A stretch of 47,894 nt of DNA, from positions 1-47,894 of the forward strand of contig DAOUAM010000104.1 in assembly GCA_034433305.1 (NCBI GenBank), given 5' to 3'. Shown piece by piece: positions 25,498-33,875 of the stretch; positions within the stretch are counted from its first letter, which is position 1, and each line of letters begins with the position of its first letter. This DNA is from DAOUAM01 sp034433305. GTDB taxonomy: Bacteria; Chloroflexota; Dehalococcoidia; Lucifugimonadales; DAOUAM01. The notes beneath the pieces are model-generated. The model was not told where the DNA came from and did no database searches. It saw only the letters and a list, made by a program, of their open reading frames with translations. The position numbers and the translations under genes are program-made.

Positions 25498-26909
25498 CGC
25501 GGGCCAGCGAGCTGTGCTTCCTGTCCATCGCTGAGGCCTCGGGGCTGCTAGCCAGCAGGAAGCTTTCGCCGGTGGATCTGGTGCGCGCCCACCTGGAGCG
25601 CATCCACCAGACCGATGGCAGGCTGAACTCCTTCATTACCCTGCTGGAGGAGCAGGCCCTGGTGGCGGCGCGCCAGGCCGAGCGTGACATCGCGGCCGGC
25701 AGGCATATCGGGCCGCTCCACGGGGTGCCCATTGGCCTGAAGGACCTGTACTACACAAAGGGCGTGCGCACCACCGTCGGCTCCAAAATCCTGGCCGACT
25801 TCGTGCCAGACTACGACGCGGCGGTGACCGAGAGGTTCCGCCAGGCAGGGGCCGTCCTGCTGGGCAAGCTCCAGATGCACGAGTTCGCCCTGGGGGCCAG
25901 CAGTGAGAACCCGCACTACGGCCCGGCGCACAACCCCTGGAACACCGCCTGCGTCACCGGCGGCTCCAGCGGCGGCTCCGGGTCCGCCGTGGCGGCTGGC
26001 CTGTGCATGGCCGCGCTGGGCAGTGACACCGGAGGCTCCATACGCATCCCCGCCGGCCTGTGCGGCATCGTGGGCCTGAAGCCCACCTTCGGGCGCGTCA
26101 GCAGGCACGGCGTCTATCCCCTGAGCTGGAGCCTGGACACCGTCGGCCCCATGGCCCGCAGCGTGCGCGACGCCGCCCTGGTGCTCAACGCCATCGCAGG
26201 CCACGACCCGCGCGATCCCTCCTCGGCCAACGTGCCCATGGAGGACTTCACCGCCACCCTGGGCCAGGACATCCGAGGCGTGCGCGTGGGCATCCCCAGG
26301 GAGCACTTCTACGACATCCTGGACCCTCATGTGAAGTCGGCGGTGCAGCAGGCCGCCCGTGTGCTGGAGGGGCTGGGCGCCGCCGTGGAGGAGACATCCA
26401 TCCCTGTTCTGGAGTACTGCCTGACTATTTCAGGCACTATCCTGATTACTGAGGCAGCCGAGCTTCACCTGGAGCACCTGCGGGACCGGGCCGACGACAT
26501 CGGCGCCGACGTTCGCGCCCGGCTGGAGTTGGGCGCCCTGACGCCGGCTACTGACTACCTGAAGGCCCAGCGCGCCAGGGCCGTCTTCAACCGCCAGGTG
26601 GCTGAGGCCATGCAGCGCTACGACATCCTGCTGGCGCCCTCGGTCCCCATCGGCGCGCCCAGGATTGGCGAGAGGACGGTGCTGGTCAACGGCAGGGCCG
26701 AGCCGGCCCTCAGCCTGCTGTCTCGCCTGACGCGGCCCTTCAACCTGGGCGGCGTGCCCACCATATCGGTGCCTTGCGGTTTCACGCCGGCCGGGCTGCC
26801 CATTGGCGTGCAGATGGCCGGCCGCCCCTTCCAGGAGGCGACGGTGCTGCGGGTGGCCCACGCCTACGAGCAGGCCACCGACTGGCACACCCGCAGGCCG
26901 CCAGTATAG
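25494..26909 (+). CDS. Amidase-signature hydrolase (AtzE/GatA-like)
   Basis: The 471-residue protein carries the complete amidase-signature triad: K83 (GVPIGLKDLYY), cis-S158 (TGGSSGGSGSA) and nucleophile S182 (GSDTGGSIRIPA), with spacing as in GatA. The C-terminal third lacks the PAEASSNLARFDG region expected of true GatA, which argues against a tRNA amidotransferase. With the overlapping GatC-like gene it looks like a two-subunit amidohydrolase of the AtzEG type. The substrate is unknown. If gatB exists elsewhere and no other gatA does, a tRNA role would return. Confidence 0.85.
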   Translation: MTRASELCFLSIAEASGLLASRKLSPVDLVRAHLERIHQTDGRLNSFITLLEEQALVAARQAERDIAAGRHIGPLHGVPIGLKDLYYTKGVRTTVGSKILADFVPDYDAAVTERFRQAGAVLLGKLQMHEFALGASSENPHYGPAHNPWNTACVTGGSSGGSGSAVAAGLCMAALGSDTGGSIRIPAGLCGIVGLKPTFGRVSRHGVYPLSWSLDTVGPMARSVRDAALVLNAIAGHDPRDPSSANVPMEDFTATLGQDIRGVRVGIPREHFYDILDPHVKSAVQQAARVLEGLGAAVEETSIPVLEYCLTISGTILITEAAELHLEHLRDRADDIGADVRARLELGALTPATDYLKAQRARAVFNRQVAEAMQRYDILLAPSVPIGAPRIGERTVLVNGRAEPALSLLSRLTRPFNLGGVPTISVPCGFTPAGLPIGVQMAGRPFQEATVLRVAHAYEQATDWHTRRPPV

Positions 26910-26939
26910 ACCAGTCTATGTACCAGCCGGAGGAATGAA

Positions 26940-27863
26940 GTGACTTCCCAGACCAGCAGCCAGGGACTTCCGCTCTACGACGCGGCGCGGGCCATGGGCG
27001 TGGCCTTTGCCCGGGAGGTGCAGCCTGTGGACAGGACTGTCCAGGCCAACGGCCTGCGCTTCCACTACCTGGAGTGGGGCGACCCGCACAACCCGCCCAT
27101 GCTCCTGCTCCACGGCTTCGCCCAGACCGGCCACTCCTGGGACTTTGTTTCCCTGGCCTTCTGCGACAGGTTCCGGGTCATAGCCCTCGACCAGCGGGGC
27201 CACGGCGACAGCGACTGGGCGCCGGACGGCGACTACTCCATGGAGGCCCAGCAGCGGGACCTGCACGCCATAGTGGAGGCGCTGGACCTGCGAGGCTTCG
27301 TACTTATGGGCCTGTCCATGGGAGGCAGGAACTCCTTTGTGTATGCCGCTACCCATCCGCAGCGCGTCAGGGCGCTGGTCATAGTTGACGCCGCGCCCGA
27401 GAACCGACGCGCTGGCACGGACAACATCCGCCGCTTCGTGCAGAGCGACGACGAGCTGGACTCGGTGGAGGAGTTCGTGGCCAGGGTGGTGCGCTACAAC
27501 CCCAGGCGCTCGCCGGAGCAGGTCAGGGGCAGCATCCTCCACAACATCAAGCAGCTACCCAATGGTAAGTGGACCTGGAAGTACGACAAGCGCCTGCGCT
27601 CGCCCGACCGGCGCATGGCGCCCGACCCGGAGCTTACGAAGCGCCTGTGGGGCCTGCTGGAGGGCCTCAGGTGTCCTACCCTGGTGGTGCGCGGCGCCGA
27701 AAGCGACGTGGTGGCCCTGGAGACGGCGCAGGAGATGGTGCGACGCATCCCGGGCGCACAGCTTGCCACTGTGGAAAGGGCTGGCCACCTGGTCATGGGC
27801 GACAATCCGGCGGGTTTCCAGCGGGCCGTTGCCAGCTTCCTGGCGGGGCTGCGCCAGGGCTAG
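26940..27863 (+). CDS. Alpha/beta hydrolase
   Basis: The GTG start at 26940 follows GGAGG by 7 bases. The 307-residue protein shows the alpha/beta hydrolase core: the oxyanion segment LLLHGFAQTGHSWDF, the nucleophile elbow GLSMGG with S126, an acid near VVRGAESDVV (about 254) and a histidine in ERAGHLVMGD (about 283). Relatives include C-C bond hydrolases and esterases. It lies 30 bases after the amidase gene and may be cotranscribed, so the three genes could degrade one compound; this is inference. Confidence 0.87.
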   Translation: MTSQTSSQGLPLYDAARAMGVAFAREVQPVDRTVQANGLRFHYLEWGDPHNPPMLLLHGFAQTGHSWDFVSLAFCDRFRVIALDQRGHGDSDWAPDGDYSMEAQQRDLHAIVEALDLRGFVLMGLSMGGRNSFVYAATHPQRVRALVIVDAAPENRRAGTDNIRRFVQSDDELDSVEEFVARVVRYNPRRSPEQVRGSILHNIKQLPNGKWTWKYDKRLRSPDRRMAPDPELTKRLWGLLEGLRCPTLVVRGAESDVVALETAQEMVRRIPGAQLATVERAGHLVMGDNPAGFQRAVASFLAGLRQG

Positions 27864-28093
27864 ACAGGCGTACAGACTTTCAGTCAGTCCGCCCAGATGC
27901 CAGGCCTGCGCCCTCTCTGCACCATCCCCCACCTTGCCGGCCGGCGCCCGCGCCCGCCGCACAGGCGAGGACGTGAGACATTGGCCACCTCCACCGCCCC
28001 AGCGCCGCAAGACCTCACCCCTGTAGCCCTCTCTCCGAAATGAAGCTTAACAACTTGAAAGGGTAATTCAGGGCGGCACCATGCCCACTTCCT

Positions 28094-28168
28094 GGCCCCC
28101 TTCCTGGCCTTCCCCCATGGGGGGCAGGGACATGGCCCCCTTCCTGGCCTTCCTCCACAGGGGGCAGG
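28094..28168 (+). repeat. Two tandem 35-bp units at 40-bp period
   Basis: GGCCCCCTTCCTGGCCTTCC begins at both 28094 and 28134. Each is followed by a near-identical CCA..GGGGGCAGG tail, differing at a few bases. The second unit runs into the dispersed repeat at 28155. Confidence 0.75.
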
Positions 28169-28207
28169 AAGGGTCCTCGCCCCCTTTGGGGGAGAGCCAG
28201 AGAGGGG
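28155..28207 (+). repeat. GC-rich dispersed repeat
   Basis: The core CGCCCCCTTTGGGGGAGAGC followed by CAGAGAGGGG matches the copies at 15023-15078 and, inverted, 33669-33710 and 33766-33852. Confidence 0.75.
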
Positions 28208-28310
28208 TCATGGTGCCGCCCTGGATTACCCTCTGGCGGCCTGTCAAGGGAGAAGAGTTGGCCGACACCTTCGCGCAGACCTTGGTACTATTCAAGCGTT
28301 CGTTAGTACT

Positions 28311-28351
28311 TTCACAACTGATTGACTGGAGGATGTATAAATTGTTACAAT
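28311..28351 (+). promoter_or_regulatory. Putative rex promoter with a small palindrome at the start site
   Basis: TTCACA (28311-28316) and TATAAA (28336-28341) are 19 bases apart, slightly long. Immediately after, ATTGT-T-ACAAT (28341-28351) is a perfect short palindrome near the expected +1. Rex operators are TTGTGA/TTGTTA-type palindromes, so autoregulation is possible, though the site is shorter than the usual consensus. Confidence 0.4.
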
Positions 28352-28401
28352 GATTATACTTCGGCATAGCGTAGCTGTATATATACCTAGAGGTTCCACG
28401 C

Positions 28402-29049
28402 TTGAAGAAGTCAGAGGAAGCTTCGGAGGTACCAGAGGTAGTTGTATTGAGGCTACCTCTCTACGTGAGGGTCTTGACTCAGCTCCTGTCCGAGGGCATC
28501 AGCGTAGTCAGCTCGCAGCAGCTTGGCGACAGGCTACAGATGACGCCTGCGCAGATCCGGAAGGACCTGAGCTACTTTGGCCGCTTCGGGAAGCAAGGCA
28601 GGGGCTACAATGTGCAGTTCCTCCTGAAGGAGCTGAGGCAGATACTGGGGCTGGACCGCACCTGGGACGCCTGTCTGGTGGGTGTGGGCCGACTGGGCCG
28701 GGCCATCATCAACTACCCCGGCTTCGCTCCCGAGGGCTTCAACATCGTGGCTGCCTTTGACAGCGACCCCGAGAAGGTGGGCACTAATATAGGTGGCCTG
28801 GTTGTCCAGCCCATGGAGCAGATTGCCGAGACTGTCAAGGCCAGGGACATAGCCATCGGCATTGTGGCGGTGCCGGCTTCCCAGGTCCAATCGGTTGTGG
28901 ACAGCCTTGTAAAGAGCCACATCCGTGGCATCCTGAACTACGCCCCTGCGGCGCCGCAGGTCCCGCCCCACGTTGTCATAAGGAACATTGACCCTGTCCT
29001 GTCCCTCCAGTCCATGACTTTCTATCTCTTGCACCACGGGGACTCGTAG
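28402..29049 (+). CDS. rex: Redox-sensing transcriptional repressor Rex
   Basis: The TTG start at 28402 has AGAGG eight bases upstream; the product is 215 residues, the family length. The N-terminal winged helix (about 8-80) contains LPLYVRVLTQLLSEGISVVSSQQLGDRLQMTPAQIRKDLSYFG, the signature of Rex. The Rossmann domain follows, with VGVGRLGRAIINY for NAD(H) and a C-terminal DPVLSLQSMTFYLL helix. Rex represses respiratory and fermentative genes and releases DNA when NADH rises. It converges with the ATP synthase operon. Confidence 0.95.
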   Translation: MKKSEEASEVPEVVVLRLPLYVRVLTQLLSEGISVVSSQQLGDRLQMTPAQIRKDLSYFGRFGKQGRGYNVQFLLKELRQILGLDRTWDACLVGVGRLGRAIINYPGFAPEGFNIVAAFDSDPEKVGTNIGGLVVQPMEQIAETVKARDIAIGIVAVPASQVQSVVDSLVKSHIRGILNYAPAAPQVPPHVVIRNIDPVLSLQSMTFYLLHHGDS

Positions 29050-29071
29050 CTATTCATACGGCTTGAAATCG

Positions 29072-29102
29072 AAGGCCAGCCCTGTTCAACGGGGCTGGCC
29101 TT
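29072..29102. terminator. Hairpin terminator after rex
   Basis: An 11-bp stem (AAGGCCAGCCC, 29072-29082, with 29092-29102) closes a 9-base loop, 23 bases after the rex stop. The T tract is short. It may also catch transcripts running out of atpC from the other side. Confidence 0.6.
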
Positions 29103-29237
29103 GCGGTCTATAGCTGGGGATGCAGGCGTCTGGCACCAACTGGCATGCCATCTGGTGCGTGGTGCACATCGTCATTGGCGGCGCTGCACCGCACCCTGGG
29201 CGCTGCGCGTATGTGATGGCAGCTTCTCGCTCTTGCC

Positions 29238-29681
29238 CTACGAGGGCGGCATGGCCGTGGTGCCCTGGCCACGGCGTGTCCTGCGGTACGCGGCCTTAAG
29301 GCGCGCCTGCGCCCGGCGCATGGAGGCCACGGCCCGCTCCAGGTCCATGTCCGCCGACTTGGCGGCGATGCGCTCCTGCGCCCTCTTGAGCGCCTCCTCG
29401 GCGCGCTGGACGTCTATCTCCTCCGAGCGCTCGGCAGTGTCGGCCAGTATGGTGACCTTGTTCCCCAGCACCTCCATGAACCCGCCGCTGACCGCCAGGT
29501 AGTCCTCCTGTCCATCGGCCTTGACTACCCGGACCTCGCCGGGCTTGAGCAGCGTCAGCAAGGGGGCATGGTGGGGCAGAATGCCCAGCTCCCCCTCCAC
29601 GCCGGGCGCCAGCACCGACTGGACCTCCTCGGAGTACACCTGCCGCTCGGCGGTCACAATCTCCAGGCGCATAGTAGCCAT
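29238..29681 (-). CDS. atpC: F1F0 ATP synthase epsilon subunit
   Basis: The 147-residue protein has the beta-sandwich N-terminal domain (MRLEIVTAERQVYSEEVQSVLAPGVEGELGILPHHAPLLTLLKPGEVRV) and a charged helical hairpin at the C terminus (AEEALKRAQERIAAKSADMDLERAVASMRRA). It links the rotor to the catalytic head and can inhibit ATP hydrolysis. It is the last gene of the atp operon, 29 bases after atpD. Confidence 0.95.
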   Translation of the reverse strand: MATMRLEIVTAERQVYSEEVQSVLAPGVEGELGILPHHAPLLTLLKPGEVRVVKADGQEDYLAVSGGFMEVLGNKVTILADTAERSEEIDVQRAEEALKRAQERIAAKSADMDLERAVASMRRAQARLKAAYRRTRRGQGTTAMPPS

Positions 29682-29710
29682 GTCGTTCCTCCAGGGCCCA
29701 GCCCTATCCT

Positions 29711-31111
29711 CTACCTCGCCTCCACCTTCATGCGCTCGGCCTTTTCCACGGCCTCCTCGATAGGCCCGACCATGTAGAACGCCTGCTCGGGCAACTGGTC
29801 GTACTTGCCTTCCAGGATCTCCTTGAAGCCACGCACCGTTTCCTTGATGGGCACGTAGCGGCCCTCCTGGCCCGTGAACGCCTCAGCAACGAACATGGGC
29901 TGGGACAGGAACCTCTGTATCCTGCGGGCGCGGGCCACCGTCAGGCGGTCCTCCTCGGACAGCTCCTCGATGCCCAGGATGGCGATGATGTCCTGCAGGT
30001 CACGGTAGCGCTGGAGCACCTGCTGAACGCCCCGCGCCACATCGTAGTGCTCCTGGCCCACGATGGACGGCTCCAGGATGCGCGAGAAGGAGGCCAGCGG
30101 GTCCACCGCCGGGTACAGGCCCTGCTCGGCGATGGACCGCTCCAGGGCTATCACCGCGTCCAGGTGTCCGAAGGTGGTGACAATGCCAGGGTCGGTGTAG
30201 TCGTCGGCGGGCACGTAGATGGCCTGAAAGGAAGTGATGGAGCCGTTCTTGGAGGACGTGATGCGCTCCTGTAGCGCGCCCATCTCCGTGGCCAGGGTGG
30301 GCTGGTAGCCCACCGCCGAGGGCATGCGGCCCAGCAGCGCCGATACCTCCATACCCGCCAGGATGTACCGGTAAATGTTGTCAATGAACAGCAGCACGTC
30401 CTGGTGGCGCTTCTCCTTGAAGTACTCGGCCATGGTCAGGCCCGTGAGGCCCACGCGGGCGCGGATTCCCGGTGGCTCGTTCATCTGCCCGAACACCAGC
30501 ACGGTGCTCTTCAGTACGCCCGACTCCTTCATCTCGCGCCAGAGGTCGTTGCCTTCGCGGGAGCGCTCGCCCACGCCGGCGAAAACGGACACGCCCTTGT
30601 GCACGGCGCCAATGTTGCGGATAAGCTCCTGGATGATGACCGTCTTGCCCACGCCGGCGCCGCCGTAGGCCCCTACCTTGCCACCCTTGGTGAAGGGCGT
30701 GATCAGGTCCATCACCTTCAGTCCCGTCTCCAGGACCTCCACCTTGGTGCTCTGCTCCTCGAAGGTGGGAGGCTTGCGATGGATGGGCCACTTCTCCTCG
30801 GCCTCGACCTCCTCCAGGTCATCCAGGGTCTCGCCCAGGGCGTTGAAGAGCCGGCCAAGGGTAGGCTCGCCCACGGGCACGGCCACGGGCGCGCCGGTGT
30901 CAACGGCCTCGGTGCCGCGCACCAGGCCATCGGTGGGGCCAAGGGCCAGGCAGCGCACCCAGTTGTTGCCAATGTGCTGCTCGACCTCCATGACGAGCCG
31001 GTTCCCGTTGATGTTGGTCTCGACTGCGTTGTAGATGGCCGGCATCTCGTCGGGCGGGAACTCGACGTCCACCACCGTGCCGATTACCTGGGTAATCTTT
31101 CCTTTAGCCAT
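29711..31111 (-). CDS. atpD: F1F0 ATP synthase beta subunit
   Basis: The 466-residue catalytic subunit has the P-loop GGAGVGKT (150-157), GERSREGNDLWREM (with the catalytic glutamate region) and the DELSEED-like loop LGIEELSEEDRLTVARARR. Length and motifs are standard, and a C-terminal segment GKYDQLPEQAFYMVG is present. It alternates with alpha in the F1 hexamer. Confidence 0.98.
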   Translation of the reverse strand: MAKGKITQVIGTVVDVEFPPDEMPAIYNAVETNINGNRLVMEVEQHIGNNWVRCLALGPTDGLVRGTEAVDTGAPVAVPVGEPTLGRLFNALGETLDDLEEVEAEEKWPIHRKPPTFEEQSTKVEVLETGLKVMDLITPFTKGGKVGAYGGAGVGKTVIIQELIRNIGAVHKGVSVFAGVGERSREGNDLWREMKESGVLKSTVLVFGQMNEPPGIRARVGLTGLTMAEYFKEKRHQDVLLFIDNIYRYILAGMEVSALLGRMPSAVGYQPTLATEMGALQERITSSKNGSITSFQAIYVPADDYTDPGIVTTFGHLDAVIALERSIAEQGLYPAVDPLASFSRILEPSIVGQEHYDVARGVQQVLQRYRDLQDIIAILGIEELSEEDRLTVARARRIQRFLSQPMFVAEAFTGQEGRYVPIKETVRGFKEILEGKYDQLPEQAFYMVGPIEEAVEKAERMKVEAR

Positions 31112-31166
31112 CGCTCCTCCTGTGTCAGTGGGCCATGCCAGGCGCAGGCCCGCGAGTCTTGTCAGC

Positions 31167-32027
31167 TTATCCCTGGACGGCGGCGGCGCCTCCCACGATG
31201 TCCAGCAGTTCCTTGGTGATAGTCTCCTGGCGGACCTTGTTCATGAGCAGCGTCAGGTCCGTGACCATGGCATTGGCATTGTCGGTGGCGTTGCGCATGG
31301 CCACCATGCGGGCCGACTGCTCGCTGGCCACGCTCTCCAGCACCGCGTGGTACAGCTCCATCTCCACGAACCTGGGCAACAGGGCCGAAAGCACAGCGAT
31401 GCTCTGTGGCTCGTAGATGTAGCCCACGGCCTGCTGGGGCTGCAACTGGGCCGGCGTCACCGGCAGCAGTGGCTCGACTACGGGCCTCTGCACTGTGGTG
31501 CTCATGAAGCGCCCGTAGCATATGTACACCGCGTCGGTCTTCTGCTGCACGTAGTCGTCAATCACCAGACGGGCTATGGGCGTGACGTCGGTGAGAGCCG
31601 GCCGGTCGCCCAGGTTGATGAACACGGCCTTGACGTCGCGCCCGTAGCGGACCATGAAGTCCCTGCCCTTGCGGCCCACGGCGATGACGCTCGTCGGCGT
31701 GTTCTGGGAAAGGATGAACTGCCCCGCCGTCCTGTTGAGGTTGGAGTTGAGGCCGCCCGTGAGGCCACGGTCAGGTGTGATGTGGATCAGGCTGATGTGC
31801 CTGACCTCCCGCCTCTGGAGGAGGGGATGCACGCTATCCTCGCCCATGGGCTGGGCCGCCAGGTCAGCCAGCAACTCCTGCATCCGCTGGGCGTAGGGCC
31901 TGCCGCGCAGCGCGGCCTCCTGGGCGCGGCGCATCTTGGACGCCGCGATCATGGACATGGCCTTGGTTATCTTGGCCGTATTGCGCACACTGCGTATGCG
32001 CCGCCGTATCTGCCTCAGACTTGGCAT
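31167..32027 (-). CDS. atpG: F1F0 ATP synthase gamma subunit
   Basis: The 286-residue central-stalk subunit has the two conserved long helices: MPSLRQIRRRIRSVRNTAKITKAMSMIAASKMRRAQ at the N terminus and RMVAMRNATDNANAMVTDLTLLMNKVRQETITKELLDIVGGA at the C terminus. These form the coiled coil that turns inside the alpha/beta ring. The gap to atpA (89 bases) holds a stable hairpin. Confidence 0.97.
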   Translation of the reverse strand: MPSLRQIRRRIRSVRNTAKITKAMSMIAASKMRRAQEAALRGRPYAQRMQELLADLAAQPMGEDSVHPLLQRREVRHISLIHITPDRGLTGGLNSNLNRTAGQFILSQNTPTSVIAVGRKGRDFMVRYGRDVKAVFINLGDRPALTDVTPIARLVIDDYVQQKTDAVYICYGRFMSTTVQRPVVEPLLPVTPAQLQPQQAVGYIYEPQSIAVLSALLPRFVEMELYHAVLESVASEQSARMVAMRNATDNANAMVTDLTLLMNKVRQETITKELLDIVGGAAAVQG

Positions 32028-32049
32028 GATTGCACCTGGTCAGCTAGTA

Positions 32050-32109
32050 GCTATCAGCCATCAGCTTTCAGCCCCCACCCCTTGGAGCAAGGGGCTGACC
32101 GCTGATAGC
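32050..32109 (-). repeat. Intercistronic hairpin between atpA and atpG
   Basis: Arms GCTATCAGC (32050-32058) and GCTGATAGC (32101-32109) enclose a second stem TCAGCCCC/GGGGCTGA (32068-32075 with 32091-32098). The flank repeats AGCTATCAGC/CATCAGCT motifs common in dispersed bacterial repeats. In mRNA it would form a barrier between two atp cistrons. Confidence 0.7.
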
Positions 32110-32116
32110 CGACAGC

Positions 32117-33628
32117 TTAATATGGCACGCTGGTCTTGAACTCCTGGATGGACGCCTTTAGCTGCGACTCGATTTCCTCGTTCAGGTTCTTGACCTCCGC
32201 GATCTTGCGGAGCACATCGGGGTGATTGGAGGCCATGAACTGGTGGAAGGCCCGCTCGAAGGCGCGCACCTTGGGGATGGGCACGTCGTCCAGGTAGCCG
32301 TTGGCGAGGGCGTAGAGGATGGACACCTCCTGCTCCATCTTCAGCGGCTCGTGCTCTCCCTGCTTGAGCACCTCCACGGCGCGCTGGCCGCGCTCAAGCT
32401 GGGCGCGGGTGGCCCGGTCAAGGTCGGCGGTGCCGAACTGGGCGAAGGTGGCCAGTTCCCTGTACTGGGCCAGGTCCAGGCGCAGCCTGCCCGCCACGCG
32501 CCGCATGGCCCGTGTCTGGGCTGCGCCGCCCACGCGGGACACCGACAGGCCCGCGTTGATAGCCGGCCTGATGCCCGCGTTGAAAAGCTCCGTCTCCAGG
32601 TATATCTGGCCGTCGGTGATGGAGATGACGTTGGTGGGGATGTAGGCCGACACGTCGCCGGCCAGGGTCTCGATGACGGGCAGGGCCGTCAGGGAGCCTC
32701 CGCCCAGGTCGGCGGAGAGCTTGGCTGCGCGCTCCAGCAGGCGGCTGTGCAGATAGAACACGTCGCCCGGGTAGGCCTCGCGGCCAGGGGGACGCCGCAG
32801 CAGCAGCGACATTTGCCTGTAGGCCCAGGCATGCTTGGAAAGGTCGTCATAGACTATGAGGGCGTCCTTGCCCTGGTGCATGAACTCCTCGCCCATGGCG
32901 CAGCCGGCGTAGGGGGCCAGGAACTGCATGGGCGCCGGGTCGGAGGCGTTGGCGGCCACGATGATGGTATGCTCCAGGGCGCCGTGCTCCTCCAGCGTGG
33001 CCATAATCTGGGCCACGCGGCCGACCTTCTGGCCTATGGCCACGTAGATGCACAGCAGGTCGCCACCCTTCTGGTTGATGATGGCGTCAATGGCCAGCGT
33101 TGTCTTGCCGGTGGAGCGGTCGCCGATGATAAGCTCGCGCTGGCCGCGGCCGATGGGCGTCATGGCGTCTATGGCCTTGATGCCTGTCTGCACCGGCGTG
33201 TTCACCGACTGGCGCACGGCCACGTTGGGCGCGACGATCTCCACTGGCCGGGTCCTGGTAGCCCTGACAGGCCCCTTGCCGTCAATGGGCCGGCCCAGGG
33301 CGTCCACCACGCGGCCGATGAGGGCCTCGCCCACGGGCACCTCCACGATGCGCCCGGTGCTCCTGACCTCGCTGCCCTCCTTCACCGCCGCCTGGTCGCC
33401 CAGGATCACAGCGCCGACGCTGTCCTCCTCCAGGTTAAGGGCCATACCCATGACGCCGCCCTCGAACTCCAACAGCTCGTTGTAGGCGACGCCCGAGAGG
33501 CCGTGAATCCTGGCGATGCCGTCGCCGGCCTCCACCACCACGCCCACGTCCACCATGGTGAGCTGAGCGCCGAACTCCTCTATCTGGCGCTTGATTACTG
33601 AAGCGATGTCCTGGCCTCTGATCGTCAT
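32117..33628 (-). CDS. atpA: F1F0 ATP synthase alpha subunit
   Basis: The start at 33628 (MTIRGQDIASVIKRQIEEF) is preferred because GGAGG lies six bases upstream; an ATG four codons earlier has none. The 503-residue protein has the P-loop GDRSTGKT (169-176), LLRRPPGREAYPGDVFYLHSRLLERAAKL and SVSRVGGAAQTRAMR with the arginine finger region. It binds nucleotide in the non-catalytic sites of F1. The upstream gap to atpH carries two dispersed repeats. Confidence 0.98.
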   Translation of the reverse strand: MTIRGQDIASVIKRQIEEFGAQLTMVDVGVVVEAGDGIARIHGLSGVAYNELLEFEGGVMGMALNLEEDSVGAVILGDQAAVKEGSEVRSTGRIVEVPVGEALIGRVVDALGRPIDGKGPVRATRTRPVEIVAPNVAVRQSVNTPVQTGIKAIDAMTPIGRGQRELIIGDRSTGKTTLAIDAIINQKGGDLLCIYVAIGQKVGRVAQIMATLEEHGALEHTIIVAANASDPAPMQFLAPYAGCAMGEEFMHQGKDALIVYDDLSKHAWAYRQMSLLLRRPPGREAYPGDVFYLHSRLLERAAKLSADLGGGSLTALPVIETLAGDVSAYIPTNVISITDGQIYLETELFNAGIRPAINAGLSVSRVGGAAQTRAMRRVAGRLRLDLAQYRELATFAQFGTADLDRATRAQLERGQRAVEVLKQGEHEPLKMEQEVSILYALANGYLDDVPIPKVRAFERAFHQFMASNHPDVLRKIAEVKNLNEEIESQLKASIQEFKTSVPY

Positions 33629-33668
33629 ACCTGCCTCCATCTATACCGTGCCGGACCGGGGCGCATCC

Positions 33669-33710
33669 AGCCCCCTCTCTGGCTCTCCCCCAAAGGGGGC
33701 GAGAACAGTC
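33669..33710 (-). repeat. GC-rich dispersed repeat inside the atp operon, copy a
   Basis: The core GCTCTCCCCCAAAGGGGGCG is the reverse complement of the copies at 15023 and 28155. It is followed on the plus strand by a 'cttcggcatgctcaggacagg...cctgtcgaggg' dyad (33713-33749), another common repeat type. Confidence 0.75.
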
Positions 33711-33765
33711 ACTTCGGCATGCTCAGGACAGGCCCAAGCCTGTCGAGGGAAAGGGGCCAGAGGCC

Positions 33766-33852
33766 AGCCCCCTCTCTGACTCTCCCCCAAAGGGGGCGAG
33801 AACAGTCCCTTCCCCCTGTGGGGAAAGGGAAGGAAAGGGGCCAAGCCCCCTC
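33766..33852 (-). repeat. GC-rich dispersed repeat inside the atp operon, copy b
   Basis: This nearly repeats copy a (TCTCCCCCAAAGGGGGCGAG) and extends further, with an extra CCTTCCCCC..GGGGAAAGG hairpin. Together with copy a it fills the 247-base atpH-atpA gap, unusually long for an atp operon. Confidence 0.75.
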
Positions 33853-33875
33853 GCCCTGGCACCGGCCTGTCCCCT

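Larger units (their letters stand above)
27864..28401. other. Gap upstream of rex, with tandem and dispersed repeats
   Basis: No gene is supported in these 538 bases. The first 200 are unremarkable. A 40-base-period tandem duplication (28094-28168) and a dispersed-repeat copy (28155-28207) follow. The last 140 bases are AT-rich and hold the putative rex promoter. Confidence 0.6.
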
